A stretch of 64,000 nucleotides of DNA from Sulfuricurvum sp. (GCA_030692765.1 JAUYUB010000018.1:62001-126000), one strand, 5' to 3'. Positions 9,658 through 19,636 are shown, numbered from the stretch's first letter. The notes: generated by a model from the letters alone, not told the origin. Numbers and translations are program-made.

Positions 9658-12375
9658 CTATTTTAACTCGCCCCAATGATTCCCGATATGCATCGAGGTT
9701 TTCAGTGGGATGCGAAGTTTTATAATCGACTCCATAACCCCTACAAATCGATTTGCCAAATCGTCTGCAACTTCTTCATCCACTTCAAAAATAAGTTCAT
9801 CATGGATTTGCAACAACATTCGTGCGCTCAAACCTTCTTCTCGTATCATACTATCAATGGCATTCATAGATAATTTAATAAGATCACTTGCCGAGCCTTG
9901 GAACACCGTATTTACAGATTCACGTTCATAGGCAGCTTTTAGCATTGGTGTAGCATTTTGAAAATCAAAATAACGTCTGCGATGCAACAATGTTTCTACA
10001 TATCCGACACTTTTGGCCTGCTCAACAACGCTTGAAAAATAGCTCTTGACGCTCGGAAAGGTTTCAAAATAGCGCTCAATAATCTCTTTTGCTTCTTTGG
10101 TGCTGATTCCCAGCGTATCAGAGAGCTTTTTAGCTCCCATTCCATAAAGTAATCCGAAGTTAACCGTCTTGGCAATATGGCGTTTTTCCCGTGCTTGTTC
10201 TTCTCCAAAGAGTGAAATTGCCGTTTGCATATGAATATCATGACCTTCATTAAAAGCATTGACCAAAACACTGTCTTCACTAAAATGAGCCAACAAACGC
10301 AATTCTATTTGAGAATAGTCGATTCCGATGAGTTTTTTGCCCTTAGGTGCCACAAACGCTTCTCGTATACGCATACCCAATGCTGTTTTAACCGGAATAT
10401 TTTGCAAATTCGGATTTTTGGAGCTAAGCCGTCCCGTTGCTGTACCTGTCTGTACAAAAGAGGTGTAAATACGAGAATTTTTATCGTTTTTTGCCAATGC
10501 CATAAGCGGTTCAATGTAAGTCGAGAAGAGTTTATGATATTCACGATATTGCAACAGCATTCCAATAACGGGATGTTCATCTTTTAAACTTTCCAGAACG
10601 GACTCATCGGTACTGTAACCTGTTTTTGTCTTCTTCCCATGCGGTAATGCAAGCGTTTCGAATAAAATAGTCCCTAGTTGTTTTGGCGAATTGAGGTTAA
10701 ACACTGTACCGCAAGCCGCATGTATGTTTTCAGTAAGCATAGCCAGTTCTTTGGCTACTTCCAACTTAAAAAGCTCCAGCGCATTCACATCAACAGCTAT
10801 CCCTTCTCTCTCCATACCCAGCAACGTCAAGGTAAATGGAAATTCGACATTGTGTGCTTCGTTAACAGCCTCAGCACCACCTTTAAGCTCCAGTTGTTTA
10901 CTAAGGGTTTCATACAGTCGCATGGTTATGTACGCATCTTCACCAGCATATCGGCAAGCGTCTTCGATCGCTACAGAGGCAAAACTGTCACCTTTTTTGA
11001 CTGTATCTTTGAAATGGATCATCTCATGACCAAACAACGATTGGCTCAAGCTGTCCATAGAGAGTGATCGTCCGGAATCTCCCAGCCATGCCAGCACCAT
11101 CGTATCGGCATGAATCGGTAATCTCTCAACTCCCAAATATCGGGTAACGAAGTGCAGATCAAATTTAATATTATGTCCTATGACCTTTCGTTTATAAATC
11201 TCCGTGATTGCTTTTTTCGCGGCACCTGCGCTGACTTGATCCCCAACACCCAAATAGGAGTGGGCAATAGGAACGTAATACCCCGTATGAGAATTTATAC
11301 TAAAACTAAATCCGACCAGAGAGTCATTGTGATAATCCAAACCTGTAGTTTCGGTATCAAAAGCAATAATCGCATCCATAGCAATGGTGGCAATACAACG
11401 ATCAAGCTCCTGATCATTATCGATTAGAACACTGCACCCCTCTTTCGCATCACAAACTTCAGATATGGAAGATATCTGAATCTTAGGCTCTTCTTGTGCA
11501 TCATCGAACAACGCTTTAGCTTTCAGGGAACGCAATACCGCATTCATCTCATAGTGAACAAGATCATTGTACAATGGAAGAAAAGGGTTATCAAAATGCA
11601 TTGCGTATTCACTAAAATCTAATGCATCAAATACATCCGGCTTAAGCGTAACAAGCTCTCTTGAACGAAATGCATCCTCACGATAGGTTTCTAATAATCC
11701 ACGAATACGTACGGGCATCACTTCATCCAGACGCTCATACATCGCATCCAAACTTCCAAACTGAACCAAAAGTTTTTCTGCCGTTACCTTGCCAATCCCT
11801 TTAACACCAGGGACATTGTCCGCGGTATCCCCAATAAGGGATTGATAATCAATAAACTGACTGGGATGAACGCCATATTTTTCCGTACAATGCTTTTCAT
11901 TGAGGACTTTTTTACTGATGGCATCGACCAAAACGACCAAATCATCCTCAATAAGCTGATACAAGTCTTTGTCATGCGATACGATACGTACTAAATGTCC
12001 CTGCTTTCTTGCATGGTGAACCACTGATGCGATCATGTCATCAGCTTCATATCCGCTGAGCATCAGCGACTTATAGCCCATTTTTTCAATCCACTCAATA
12101 GCTATGGGTAATTGTTTGACTAAATCTTCGGGTGCAGGTGAACGGTTTGCTTTGTAATTTGGATCAATTTGCGATCTAAAACTAGGTCCCTTTGCATCGA
12201 GTGCAAAAATCAAGTAATCACTGCTGTGATCTTTATGAAGTGATGCTATGAAGTTCATGAACCCGGTCAAAAGACCGGTCGGAAAACCTTGTTTATTTGT
12301 TAAGGGAGGAAGAGCATAAAAAGAACGGAAAAAAAATCCAAATGTATCAATGATTGTTATCGTTTTTGAGGCCAT
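9658..12375 (-). CDS. polA: DNA polymerase I
   Basis: 905 residues with all three modules. The 5' nuclease domain (about 1-290) carries FALDAKGPSFR and the helix-hairpin-helix GVKGIGKVTAEKLL. The 3'-5' exonuclease domain starts near 335 with an intact DTETTGLD motif, so proofreading is probably active. The polymerase domain has motif A (IDYSQIELRLLAHF), motif B (RHIAKTVNFGLLYGMG) and motif C (QIHDELIFEV). It fills repair gaps and removes RNA primers. It follows the HDOD gene by 11 bp and uvrA is one gene further upstream, so a repair-related transcription unit is likely. Confidence 0.97.
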   Translation of the reverse strand: MASKTITIIDTFGFFFRSFYALPPLTNKQGFPTGLLTGFMNFIASLHKDHSSDYLIFALDAKGPSFRSQIDPNYKANRSPAPEDLVKQLPIAIEWIEKMGYKSLMLSGYEADDMIASVVHHARKQGHLVRIVSHDKDLYQLIEDDLVVLVDAISKKVLNEKHCTEKYGVHPSQFIDYQSLIGDTADNVPGVKGIGKVTAEKLLVQFGSLDAMYERLDEVMPVRIRGLLETYREDAFRSRELVTLKPDVFDALDFSEYAMHFDNPFLPLYNDLVHYEMNAVLRSLKAKALFDDAQEEPKIQISSISEVCDAKEGCSVLIDNDQELDRCIATIAMDAIIAFDTETTGLDYHNDSLVGFSFSINSHTGYYVPIAHSYLGVGDQVSAGAAKKAITEIYKRKVIGHNIKFDLHFVTRYLGVERLPIHADTMVLAWLGDSGRSLSMDSLSQSLFGHEMIHFKDTVKKGDSFASVAIEDACRYAGEDAYITMRLYETLSKQLELKGGAEAVNEAHNVEFPFTLTLLGMEREGIAVDVNALELFKLEVAKELAMLTENIHAACGTVFNLNSPKQLGTILFETLALPHGKKTKTGYSTDESVLESLKDEHPVIGMLLQYREYHKLFSTYIEPLMALAKNDKNSRIYTSFVQTGTATGRLSSKNPNLQNIPVKTALGMRIREAFVAPKGKKLIGIDYSQIELRLLAHFSEDSVLVNAFNEGHDIHMQTAISLFGEEQAREKRHIAKTVNFGLLYGMGAKKLSDTLGISTKEAKEIIERYFETFPSVKSYFSSVVEQAKSVGYVETLLHRRRYFDFQNATPMLKAAYERESVNTVFQGSASDLIKLSMNAIDSMIREEGLSARMLLQIHDELIFEVDEEVADDLANRFVGVMESIIKLRIPLKTSMHIGNHWGELK

Positions 12376-12386
12376 ATTTGTTGAGA

Positions 12387-13202
12387 CTATGCCGCTTTTA
12401 TTTCAAGAAGAGCATCAATCGCTTTTTGTAATTTAACAACATCAAGACCTGATTCTTCTGCTTTTTTAAGTCCTTGTACAATCGAACGCTCTGACAATGG
12501 ATCATTAATAGGTATGATCGTTTTAATTATATTAAGTATCGTCGCCAACTCTTTAATCTCATCTGGAGCTTTATTAGGTGTATCTGAAAAGGATATCATT
12601 TGTACAAATTCATGATCAAAATTCCAGTGCGAAAAGATAGCTGCAGTTACTTCTGCAGTTGATGCTTGGACATAACTTTGCTCAACACTTGATATATCAA
12701 CTGCCACTTCAATATCAGATTTAAAATTGGTTACCAACTCTTCTTGGATAATGTCACTCGCAATAACGATTTTCCCTGTTTCTTGTAAAAAAGAAGCCAG
12801 AAAAAGTTTATCTGCTTTGCTTCTGTCGATTTGACTAAACCATTTGTGAGACAAAACAGCTTGTAAGGAAGATATTTCAGCAAAACGCTCAGACGTGATC
12901 CCATAAGGCTCCATATCAACATTCAAAAGCTTACGCACCGAATTACCCAAACCAATGGATCGTGTCATACTCATACCAAATAATGAAACTGCCTGTGACA
13001 CATTATTGATCTCACGACGCAAACTGTATAACGGTGAATTAGCCGCTTTTAGTAAATTTGCAACAATCATAGGGTCGCCTTCGATAGTCTTCACCAAATC
13101 ACCAATAGAAGACTCAGGGTCATTACAAACACGTTGCATATCAATTACAGTCTTTGGTAATGGAGGTAACGATTTAATGCTGTCTATCATTGAACTTTTC
13201 AT
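12387..13202 (-). CDS. HDOD-domain signalling protein
   Basis: 271 residues, nearly all one HDOD domain: SLPPLPKTVIDMQRVCNDPE at the N-terminus, then DPMIVANLLKAANSPLYSLRREI and AVSLFGMSMTRSIGLGNSVR. HDOD proteins are degenerate relatives of HD phosphohydrolases, often linked to signalling or DNA-damage control. No separate output domain is present. It lies between uvrA (33 bp upstream) and polA (11 bp downstream) on the same strand. That position suggests co-expression with repair genes; a role in repair is inference. Confidence 0.9.
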   Translation of the reverse strand: MKSSMIDSIKSLPPLPKTVIDMQRVCNDPESSIGDLVKTIEGDPMIVANLLKAANSPLYSLRREINNVSQAVSLFGMSMTRSIGLGNSVRKLLNVDMEPYGITSERFAEISSLQAVLSHKWFSQIDRSKADKLFLASFLQETGKIVIASDIIQEELVTNFKSDIEVAVDISSVEQSYVQASTAEVTAAIFSHWNFDHEFVQMISFSDTPNKAPDEIKELATILNIIKTIIPINDPLSERSIVQGLKKAEESGLDVVKLQKAIDALLEIKAA

Positions 13203-13235
13203 TCATGGTCCTTATAGTATAAGCTACTGCGTTTA

Positions 13236-16052
13236 TTATATCTTATTTAATTCAAGAGCTAAATATTTTCCGGTAAAACTTCCCGTTTTCTCCCAATTAT
13301 TTGCTATTGTTTCCGGATTTCCCTCGGCAACAAGAAGTCCTCCTCCTGATCCACCCTCAGGCCCTAAATCGATAATATAGTCGGCGTTCTTAATCATATC
13401 CAGATTATGTTCAATAACCAAAACAGAATTTCCAAGTTCTACGAAATTATGCAGTACTTTTGTTAAGCGATTAACGTCATCAAAATGCAGACCCGTTGTT
13501 GGCTCATCAAGAATATACAATGTTTTACCGGTATCTTTTTTACTTAACTCTTTGGCAAGTTTGATACGCTGTGCTTCCCCGCCAGAAAGCGTGACCGCAT
13601 TTTGCCCCAACGTTATGTAGTCCAACCCTACATCGCTTAGCGTTTGAAGTATTGCTTTCATTTTTGGAATTGGAGCAAAAAACTCTAAAGCTTCACCCAC
13701 GCTCATGTTGAGAACATCCGAAATCGTTTTACCTTTATACTCTACTTGCAAGGTTTGCAAATTGTAACGGCTTCCATGACATGCGTCACATTTGACCATA
13801 ATGTCAGGCAAAAAGTGCATCTCGATTTTAATTTCACCCTCACCCTGACATTTTTCACAACGACCGCCTTTGACATTAAAACTAAAGCGTGATGCTGTAT
13901 AGCCTCTTATCTGTGCTTCTTTTGTTTTGGTAAACAAATTACGAATTTCATCCATAACCCCCGTATAGGTCGCTGGATTAGAACGCGGTGTTCGGCCGAT
14001 TGGACTTTGATCCAGATAAATCACTTTATCAAGCTTTTCAAGTCCCGTAATTTCAACACCTTCCACTCTATTTACTTTACGCGCACGATTTAAAATTTCA
14101 CGTGCTACGGGAAGAAGGGTCTGTAATATGAGTGAACTTTTACCGCTTCCGCTGACACCCGTAACACACACAAAATTATGCAGTGGAATCGAAACACTCA
14201 AATTTTGAATGTTATTGAGAGATACATTTTTGATTTCCATCCACTCTTTTTGCTCTCGTCTGTAAAAATATTTTATTTGCTTGCGACCTGAGAGGTAATC
14301 GGCAGTGAGTGTATCGCTTTTTTTCATCTCTTCGAGTGTTCCTGCAAAAACAACGTTTCCACCAAATTTTCCTGCACCTGGTCCGATATCCACAATGTAA
14401 TCCGCATGCTCTATTGTCTCTTTATCATGCTCTACGACAATGACCGTATTGCCTTTTTCCTGTAAAGAACGTAGTGTTCGGATAAGCTTTAGTGTATCTC
14501 GTTCATGCAGACCGATACTTGGTTCATCCAGCACATACATAACCCCTGTAAGTCCGCTCCCAATTTGAGATGCGATACGAATACGCTGTGCTTCCCCGCC
14601 GCTGATACTGCGTGCATCACGACTCAGTGATAAGTACCCAAGACCAACATCAAAAAGGAAAAAGAGACGTTCACGTATCTCATTAAGTATGGACGATGCG
14701 ATCATCGTATTTTGCTCACTCAAATGATCAAATGTCTTAGGATCTGTAAACCAGGCATAGGTGTCTTTAAGCGGCATAGTAATTACATCGCCTATTCCTT
14801 TGTCCGCCACTTTTACCGCCAAGGATTCACGTTTTAAGCGATTTGAATTACAAACATTACACGGTTTTTCAGACATATAATCCGCAAGATCTTTTTCGTC
14901 TTTGAAAATATCATACGCTATACGGATTATTCCAGGCCAGGTACGTTTAATTGGATGATCTTGCCATTTAAATTCTACGTCATCGATTGTGCCATGTAAA
15001 ATCGCTTTTTTCTGATGCTCTTCCAATGAGTAAAACGGTACACTGATATCAATACCGATTGTTGTACAAAAAGCCTTCAAAAAGGTGAAATAATACCCCT
15101 TATTAAATCCATAAACGATCTTTATTGCCCCTTTTTCCACCGAAAGTTCCGAGTCAATAATCTTCTCATAATCCAAAGAATAACGAATTCCCAATCCATC
15201 ACATTCTGAACATGCACCCTTTGGAGAATTAAATGAAAATGAAAGTGGCTCCAACGGATCAAAACTGACCTTACAATCAAAACACGCGCTGTGTTCACTG
15301 TAATGAATGAGCTTATCATGAAGACCTACTTCTTCATGGTTTTGGATCTCTATTTCTACTTCTCCAAAACTCTCCTTTAGCGCTTTCTCGACATCTTGTC
15401 CCAAACGATCATGATTTTCGTCTTTGACTACTAGACGGTCGATCACTACTTTTATGGTATGTTTTTTGGTTTTTGAAAGCTCGATTTCTTCATCCAAACG
15501 AACCATTACACCGTCAATTTGAGCCCGCACATATCCTTTATGCCTCAAGGATTCAAATATGTCTGCGAATGTCCCTTTTTTTTCTCTTACTAGAGGTGAC
15601 ATAATTACTATTTTTGAGTCAACAGGCAATTTTAATACCTGGTCAATAATATCTTGTGCCGACATCTTGGTAATCTGTTTTCCGCATAAATGGCAATGCT
15701 GAACACCGATGCGAGCATACAAAAGTCGTAAATAGTCGTATATTTCCGTAATCGTCCCTACGGTCGAACGAGGATTTTTGGACGTCGTTTTTTGATCGAT
15801 CGCGATCGCAGGGGTAAGCCCTTCGATCTTGTCAACATCAGGTTTTCCGACACGATCTAAAAATTGACGTGCATATGACGAGAGCGATTCGATGTAACGA
15901 CGCTGCCCTTCCGCATAAAGGGTATCAAATGCCAAGGTGGACTTTCCACTTCCACTGATTCCTGTAAAGATAACAAGTGAATTTTTAGGAATCTCCAAAG
16001 ATATATTTTTGAGATTGTTCTCACGCGCACCTATAATTTTAATCATGTCCAT
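13236..16052 (-). CDS. uvrA: UvrABC excinuclease subunit A
   Basis: 938 residues, the standard UvrA length. It has two ABC ATPase halves with Walker A sites (FTGISGSGKSTLAFDTL near 30; VTGVSGSGKSSLILQTL near 630) and two LSGGEAQRI-type signatures. Both zinc modules are visible (CFDCKVSF...CSECDGLG and CEKCQGEG...CDACHGSR). It recognises helix-distorting DNA damage and loads UvrB. It sits 5 bp downstream of the TSUP permease gene. MDMIKI and MIKI starts are both possible. Confidence 0.97.
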   Translation of the reverse strand: MDMIKIIGARENNLKNISLEIPKNSLVIFTGISGSGKSTLAFDTLYAEGQRRYIESLSSYARQFLDRVGKPDVDKIEGLTPAIAIDQKTTSKNPRSTVGTITEIYDYLRLLYARIGVQHCHLCGKQITKMSAQDIIDQVLKLPVDSKIVIMSPLVREKKGTFADIFESLRHKGYVRAQIDGVMVRLDEEIELSKTKKHTIKVVIDRLVVKDENHDRLGQDVEKALKESFGEVEIEIQNHEEVGLHDKLIHYSEHSACFDCKVSFDPLEPLSFSFNSPKGACSECDGLGIRYSLDYEKIIDSELSVEKGAIKIVYGFNKGYYFTFLKAFCTTIGIDISVPFYSLEEHQKKAILHGTIDDVEFKWQDHPIKRTWPGIIRIAYDIFKDEKDLADYMSEKPCNVCNSNRLKRESLAVKVADKGIGDVITMPLKDTYAWFTDPKTFDHLSEQNTMIASSILNEIRERLFFLFDVGLGYLSLSRDARSISGGEAQRIRIASQIGSGLTGVMYVLDEPSIGLHERDTLKLIRTLRSLQEKGNTVIVVEHDKETIEHADYIVDIGPGAGKFGGNVVFAGTLEEMKKSDTLTADYLSGRKQIKYFYRREQKEWMEIKNVSLNNIQNLSVSIPLHNFVCVTGVSGSGKSSLILQTLLPVAREILNRARKVNRVEGVEITGLEKLDKVIYLDQSPIGRTPRSNPATYTGVMDEIRNLFTKTKEAQIRGYTASRFSFNVKGGRCEKCQGEGEIKIEMHFLPDIMVKCDACHGSRYNLQTLQVEYKGKTISDVLNMSVGEALEFFAPIPKMKAILQTLSDVGLDYITLGQNAVTLSGGEAQRIKLAKELSKKDTGKTLYILDEPTTGLHFDDVNRLTKVLHNFVELGNSVLVIEHNLDMIKNADYIIDLGPEGGSGGGLLVAEGNPETIANNWEKTGSFTGKYLALELNKI

Positions 16053-16057
16053 ACTGT

Positions 16058-16798
16058 TTATCCCACAATGATTTTGTACGCCGTAAGGGCGAATATAATA
16101 CTATAAAAGGCAATAAGAACCTGCTTATAATGCGTAATATGTATTCTTTCTAGCAAATAAATGCCTATCCCGATACCAAATAAGGATGAAAAGGCCAGAA
16201 TAAGACCCTCTTGCCAATGTAACATTCCCAAAATACCCAGCGTAACAAAAGCCGAAGCAGAGGTAAATATTACAAAGAAAAGTCCAATGGCTGACGCTTT
16301 TTTGAGTTCAAATCCCATAAAGGTGACCAAAACAGGTGTCATCAAAATTGACCCTCCAACCCCTAACATTCCAGAAAACAATCCGATCATACTTCCTATT
16401 GCTGTATAAAGCGGCCGATTGATTATCTCAGATCGTGTTGGCTTAGGAGACGACATTACAAACCTTCCTAAGGTAAAAGCGACAATCGCCAAAAAAAACC
16501 ATTCAAGCATCGCTTCATCTAAAACTTTGACCAGCACGGCACCCAACATGGCTCCAAACAATCCGCCAAAGCCAAAATATTTAATATCACGAATGACATA
16601 GGTTTTTTTCTTTTGATGCATCCAAGCTGCCATCAAAGAACCAAAAAGCATCTGCATTACCGATAAAGCGATCGCCTCTTTGATCCCAAACCCAAGGAAC
16701 ATCAGCAAAGGAACACTAACTGTCCCTCCTCCAATTCCAAAAAAACCGGACAAAGTGCCTACAACTACACCTAAAACTATTAGTTCGATTATCATCAT
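16058..16798 (-). CDS. TSUP-family (TauE/SafE) membrane permease
   Basis: 246 residues with about seven to eight hydrophobic helices. Both halves carry the Gly-rich family repeat: GTLSGFFGIGGGTVSVPLL (about 14-32) and GLFSGMLGVGGSILMTPVL (about 139-157). Members move sulfonates, sulfite or other sulfur compounds, so a sulfur anion is a plausible substrate in a sulfur-oxidising relative. The substrate cannot be read from the sequence. It opens the minus-strand run into uvrA and is divergent from cheX. Confidence 0.88.
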   Translation of the reverse strand: MMIIELIVLGVVVGTLSGFFGIGGGTVSVPLLMFLGFGIKEAIALSVMQMLFGSLMAAWMHQKKKTYVIRDIKYFGFGGLFGAMLGAVLVKVLDEAMLEWFFLAIVAFTLGRFVMSSPKPTRSEIINRPLYTAIGSMIGLFSGMLGVGGSILMTPVLVTFMGFELKKASAIGLFFVIFTSASAFVTLGILGMLHWQEGLILAFSSLFGIGIGIYLLERIHITHYKQVLIAFYSIIFALTAYKIIVG

Positions 16799-16872
16799 AT
16801 TGCGCTTTATATTCGATTATACTGCGCGATTATACTTAAGTTTACCCCTATTCTTTCCTTGTATTTTTACGC

Positions 16873-16878
16873 TATAAT
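16873..16878 (+). promoter_or_regulatory. Probable -10 element of the cheX-fliN-fliO cluster
   Basis: TATAAT in the 112-bp divergent gap, 33 bases before the chosen cheX ATG (16911). A good -35 is not seen. The spacing suggests a short leader of about 25 bases. Confidence 0.5.
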
Positions 16879-16910
16879 CTATTACCTAGTGAAATATAAT
16901 GGAGCTTACA

Positions 16911-17333
16911 ATGTTGCCAACAATTCTTCAGGCTGCTGAAAACTTTTGTATACACCAAATTCGTTTACCACATACAACTGCAGAAATGAATGATAAAAAG
17001 AGAACACTTATTGCTTATCTTGATATAGAAACAAAAAGCGGTATTAAGCATCGTACCTATTTAGGGTGCGATAATGTACTTATACAACACATAGCCGAGA
17101 TTTTTTTAGGTGAAGACAGCTCAGATGAGGAGACCCTTATGGACATGTTACTTGAAACAACCAATATGATTATCGGCAGTGCAAAAGTCCTTGCCGAAGG
17201 ATCTGATGTCAATTCATTTACTATCTCTACACCACATTTTCTAAAAGAAGATTATTTCACCATGCCCTACGACGGAATACAAACTTTTCAGATCGCTAAT
17301 GGTGAAATGCTAATTGCAATAAAGGCTCTATAA
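16911..17333 (+). CDS. cheX: CheX/CheC-like chemotaxis phosphatase-type protein
   Basis: 140 residues from the ATG at 16911, chosen because GGAG (16901-16904) sits 6 bases before it; an ATG at 16899 would add four residues and has no such site. The domain is of the CheC/CheX/FliY type: one ExxN phosphatase motif (LLETTNMIIG, about residue 85) in the helix that attacks CheY phosphate. It likely dephosphorylates CheY-P or a related receiver. It is 2 bp upstream of fliN, consistent with a location at the flagellar switch. Confidence 0.75.
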   Translation: MLPTILQAAENFCIHQIRLPHTTAEMNDKKRTLIAYLDIETKSGIKHRTYLGCDNVLIQHIAEIFLGEDSSDEETLMDMLLETTNMIIGSAKVLAEGSDVNSFTISTPHFLKEDYFTMPYDGIQTFQIANGEMLIAIKAL

Positions 17334-17335
17334 GT

Positions 17336-17689
17336 ATGGATGAAGAACTACCCCTTGCTGTTGAGCTGCCGATTCCTGAAAAAGAAGCTTCTTTTGATCC
17401 ATTCAAAGAACTCGCATGGATGGATTATGAGGGATTGCTTGATATGGAAGTTGAGTTTGTCTCAGATTTGGGCCAAACGACCCTTTCACTGGGAGAAATA
17501 CTCAAGCTGGAAAAAGGATCTATCATTGATTTGGGAAAACCAGCTGGTGAGAGTGTCGAATCCTACGTCAATCAGCGTATCATTGGAAAAGGTGAAGTAA
17601 TGGTTTATGAAAAAAATCTTGCAATTCGTATTAATGAGGTACTCGATTCGAGTGCAGTATTGTATTATTTATCCAAAGAGAGACTATGA
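17336..17689 (+). CDS. fliN: Flagellar motor switch protein FliN
   Basis: 117 residues. The C-terminal 75 residues are a SpoA domain: MEVEFVSDLGQTTLSLGEIL, then LEKGSIIDLGKPAGESVESYVNQRIIGKGEVMVYEKNLAIRINEVL. The N-terminus is a short acidic tail. FliN forms the lower C-ring and receives CheY-P signals and export cargo. It overlaps the next gene by 4 bp (ATGA), so translation is coupled. Confidence 0.93.
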   Translation: MDEELPLAVELPIPEKEASFDPFKELAWMDYEGLLDMEVEFVSDLGQTTLSLGEILKLEKGSIIDLGKPAGESVESYVNQRIIGKGEVMVYEKNLAIRINEVLDSSAVLYYLSKERL

Positions 17690-18579
17690 AAAAATTAGCC
17701 CTTATTCTACTCATCCCTTCCATACTTTTCGGGTCAAAGATCCTAAGCTACAATATTTATGATCGCAATGACCATGTTGATGTCATGCTTACCTTTGATA
17801 CGCCATACGAGGGTGTGTTACGTCAGAACAGACAAGGCAATATTATTGTTATTAAATTGGAAGAGGCTTCCATCGATTCCCCATTGGTAAAAATGATTAA
17901 TTCTGAATTTCTTCAAAAGCTATCCATTTCTCCTGATGGTGATCAAATACAAATTGTAGCGAACATACCTGACAATGTTATCCTTAAAGCCTCTAAAACA
18001 TCTGATTCTTATGGCTTAAGACTGCGATTCAATCCGCTTATATCCCCTACAGAAAACGGTGCTTCAGGACAAAATACAGCTACCGTTTCAGATCTTCCAA
18101 CAAAAGCGGGAAATGAGTTTGAACAAAGTTATTATGTCGTTATTGGGATTTTAGTCGTTGGGATAGGAATACTTTTTTGGCTAAAACAGGGAATAGCAAA
18201 AAAAACAATGAGAATGCGTGAAGAGCCAAAAGCTCCATGGTCCTTTAACACCGATAAAAAAACCAGCCCTGTTTTATCTGCAACTGCATCTTTGGCAAGT
18301 ACATTAGCAAGCGGTGGCGTCCAAATTCGGTTTCAAAAAACACTCGATTCCTCCCACTCCGTAGCCATGCTCGATTTTGGTACACAAAGCTATCTTGTTC
18401 TTTTGGGGAATAATACGATTTTATTAGATAAGTTTCAGGACAACATCCCCATTTCACAAAATGAATTTGAGAGTATGCTAAAATCTAAACATCAAGAACT
18501 CGATGGTTTTTTTCAATTAGGGACAACGCAAGATGAGTCATTTGACTCTTATAAAGAAAAGGCTTCAGGAGGGTACTAA
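17686..18579 (+). CDS. fliO: FliO-like flagellar export protein with large periplasmic domain
   Basis: 297 residues. A signal-like N-terminus (MKKLALILLIPSILFGS) leads to a beta-rich periplasmic domain (about 20-120, AMIN-like in feel). One membrane helix follows (about 147-165), then a cytoplasmic part with a FliO-type segment (HSVAMLDFGTQSYLVLLGNNTILL, about 223-246). FliO helps assemble the FliP core of the export gate; fliP lies at 33990. Common FliO proteins are much shorter, so the periplasmic domain is an addition. The fliN overlap supports the assignment, which is still partly inference. Confidence 0.65.
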   Translation: MKKLALILLIPSILFGSKILSYNIYDRNDHVDVMLTFDTPYEGVLRQNRQGNIIVIKLEEASIDSPLVKMINSEFLQKLSISPDGDQIQIVANIPDNVILKASKTSDSYGLRLRFNPLISPTENGASGQNTATVSDLPTKAGNEFEQSYYVVIGILVVGIGILFWLKQGIAKKTMRMREEPKAPWSFNTDKKTSPVLSATASLASTLASGGVQIRFQKTLDSSHSVAMLDFGTQSYLVLLGNNTILLDKFQDNIPISQNEFESMLKSKHQELDGFFQLGTTQDESFDSYKEKASGGY

Positions 18580-18587
18580 TACCCTAT

Positions 18588-19577
18588 TTAGCAATCACAA
18601 CTCATAGAAGAAGCTTTAAAACCTTCATATATCTGACGGTTTTCACGAAAAAACTGATCAACAACTTCCGTAAAATGTAGTGGATCATCAATGCGATTCA
18701 CCGCATCACGTAAAGCAGAAGCACCTTCATAGCCTTTTGAGTAGGTATGGACATGCTTACGAAACATCACCACCCCTCTGTCACCGTAAAATGAAATCAT
18801 CCCCTTGACATGTTCCATAATGATTGCGTGCTTCAACATCGGATCCACATCACTGTTACCTGTTTTAAGTTGATGAAAAATCCATGGAGCACCAACTGCT
18901 CCTCTTCCGATCATAATACCGTCAGCATTGGTATGCTTTAAAACCCATTGTGCTTTTTCATAGGAATCTATATCGCCATTGGCTATTACGGGGATCGAAA
19001 CAGCGGATTTAATCTCAGCAATCGCGTCATAATCCACCGCTGCTTTGAATTTACCTGAGCGTGTCCGTCCATGGACAGCAATAAAATCAGCTCCACATTC
19101 CTCTACAAGCTTGGCAATTTCAATATGGTTTTTTTCTTCAAATCCTAAACGGATTTTTACGCTGAGCGTTGATTTATTGGAGGTTTTTTTAATCGTTTCA
19201 ATAATTTTAGCCATACGCGGTAAATCGTTAAGCAACGAACTTCCTGATCCATGACAAACAATTTTTGGAACGGGACATCCACAGTTAAGGTCTATAATAT
19301 CTATATCCTCTTGCTCATTGAGTAGTTCGACCGCACGACGTACAATATCTTCTTCTGAGCCTGCGATTTGAACTGAATAGGGATCTTCATTGGGACTGCG
19401 TTCCAACATTTTAAATGTTTTAGTTGAACCATGTACCAATGCATTTGAGCTAAGCATTTCACTTACGGTCAAATCTGCACCAAATTTTTTAACCACATTA
19501 CGAAATGGCAGGTCTGTGTAGCCAGCCAAAGGGGCAAGTACATATATTGGAGTATTAAATGAAAGTTTATCAGTCAT
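18588..19577 (-). CDS. dusB: tRNA-dihydrouridine synthase, DusB type
   Basis: 329 residues, an FMN TIM barrel. LAPLAGYTDLPFR opens the barrel. The catalytic-cysteine segment is DLNCGCPVPKIVCHGSGSSLL (about 95-115), with the phosphate-binding loops IAVHGRTRSGKF and IPVIANGDI. The final MIGRGAVGAPWIF is typical of DusB. It reduces uridine in the tRNA D-loop. It is last in the minus-strand gltB run, 59 bp after the preceding gene, and is convergent with the fliO-like gene. Confidence 0.95.
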   Translation of the reverse strand: MTDKLSFNTPIYVLAPLAGYTDLPFRNVVKKFGADLTVSEMLSSNALVHGSTKTFKMLERSPNEDPYSVQIAGSEEDIVRRAVELLNEQEDIDIIDLNCGCPVPKIVCHGSGSSLLNDLPRMAKIIETIKKTSNKSTLSVKIRLGFEEKNHIEIAKLVEECGADFIAVHGRTRSGKFKAAVDYDAIAEIKSAVSIPVIANGDIDSYEKAQWVLKHTNADGIMIGRGAVGAPWIFHQLKTGNSDVDPMLKHAIIMEHVKGMISFYGDRGVVMFRKHVHTYSKGYEGASALRDAVNRIDDPLHFTEVVDQFFRENRQIYEGFKASSMSCDC

Positions 19578-19636
19578 GAATTTTACCTATAAAAGAAGCA
19601 GTCAGATATAGAAAATCAATTCTACAACATGCAACT

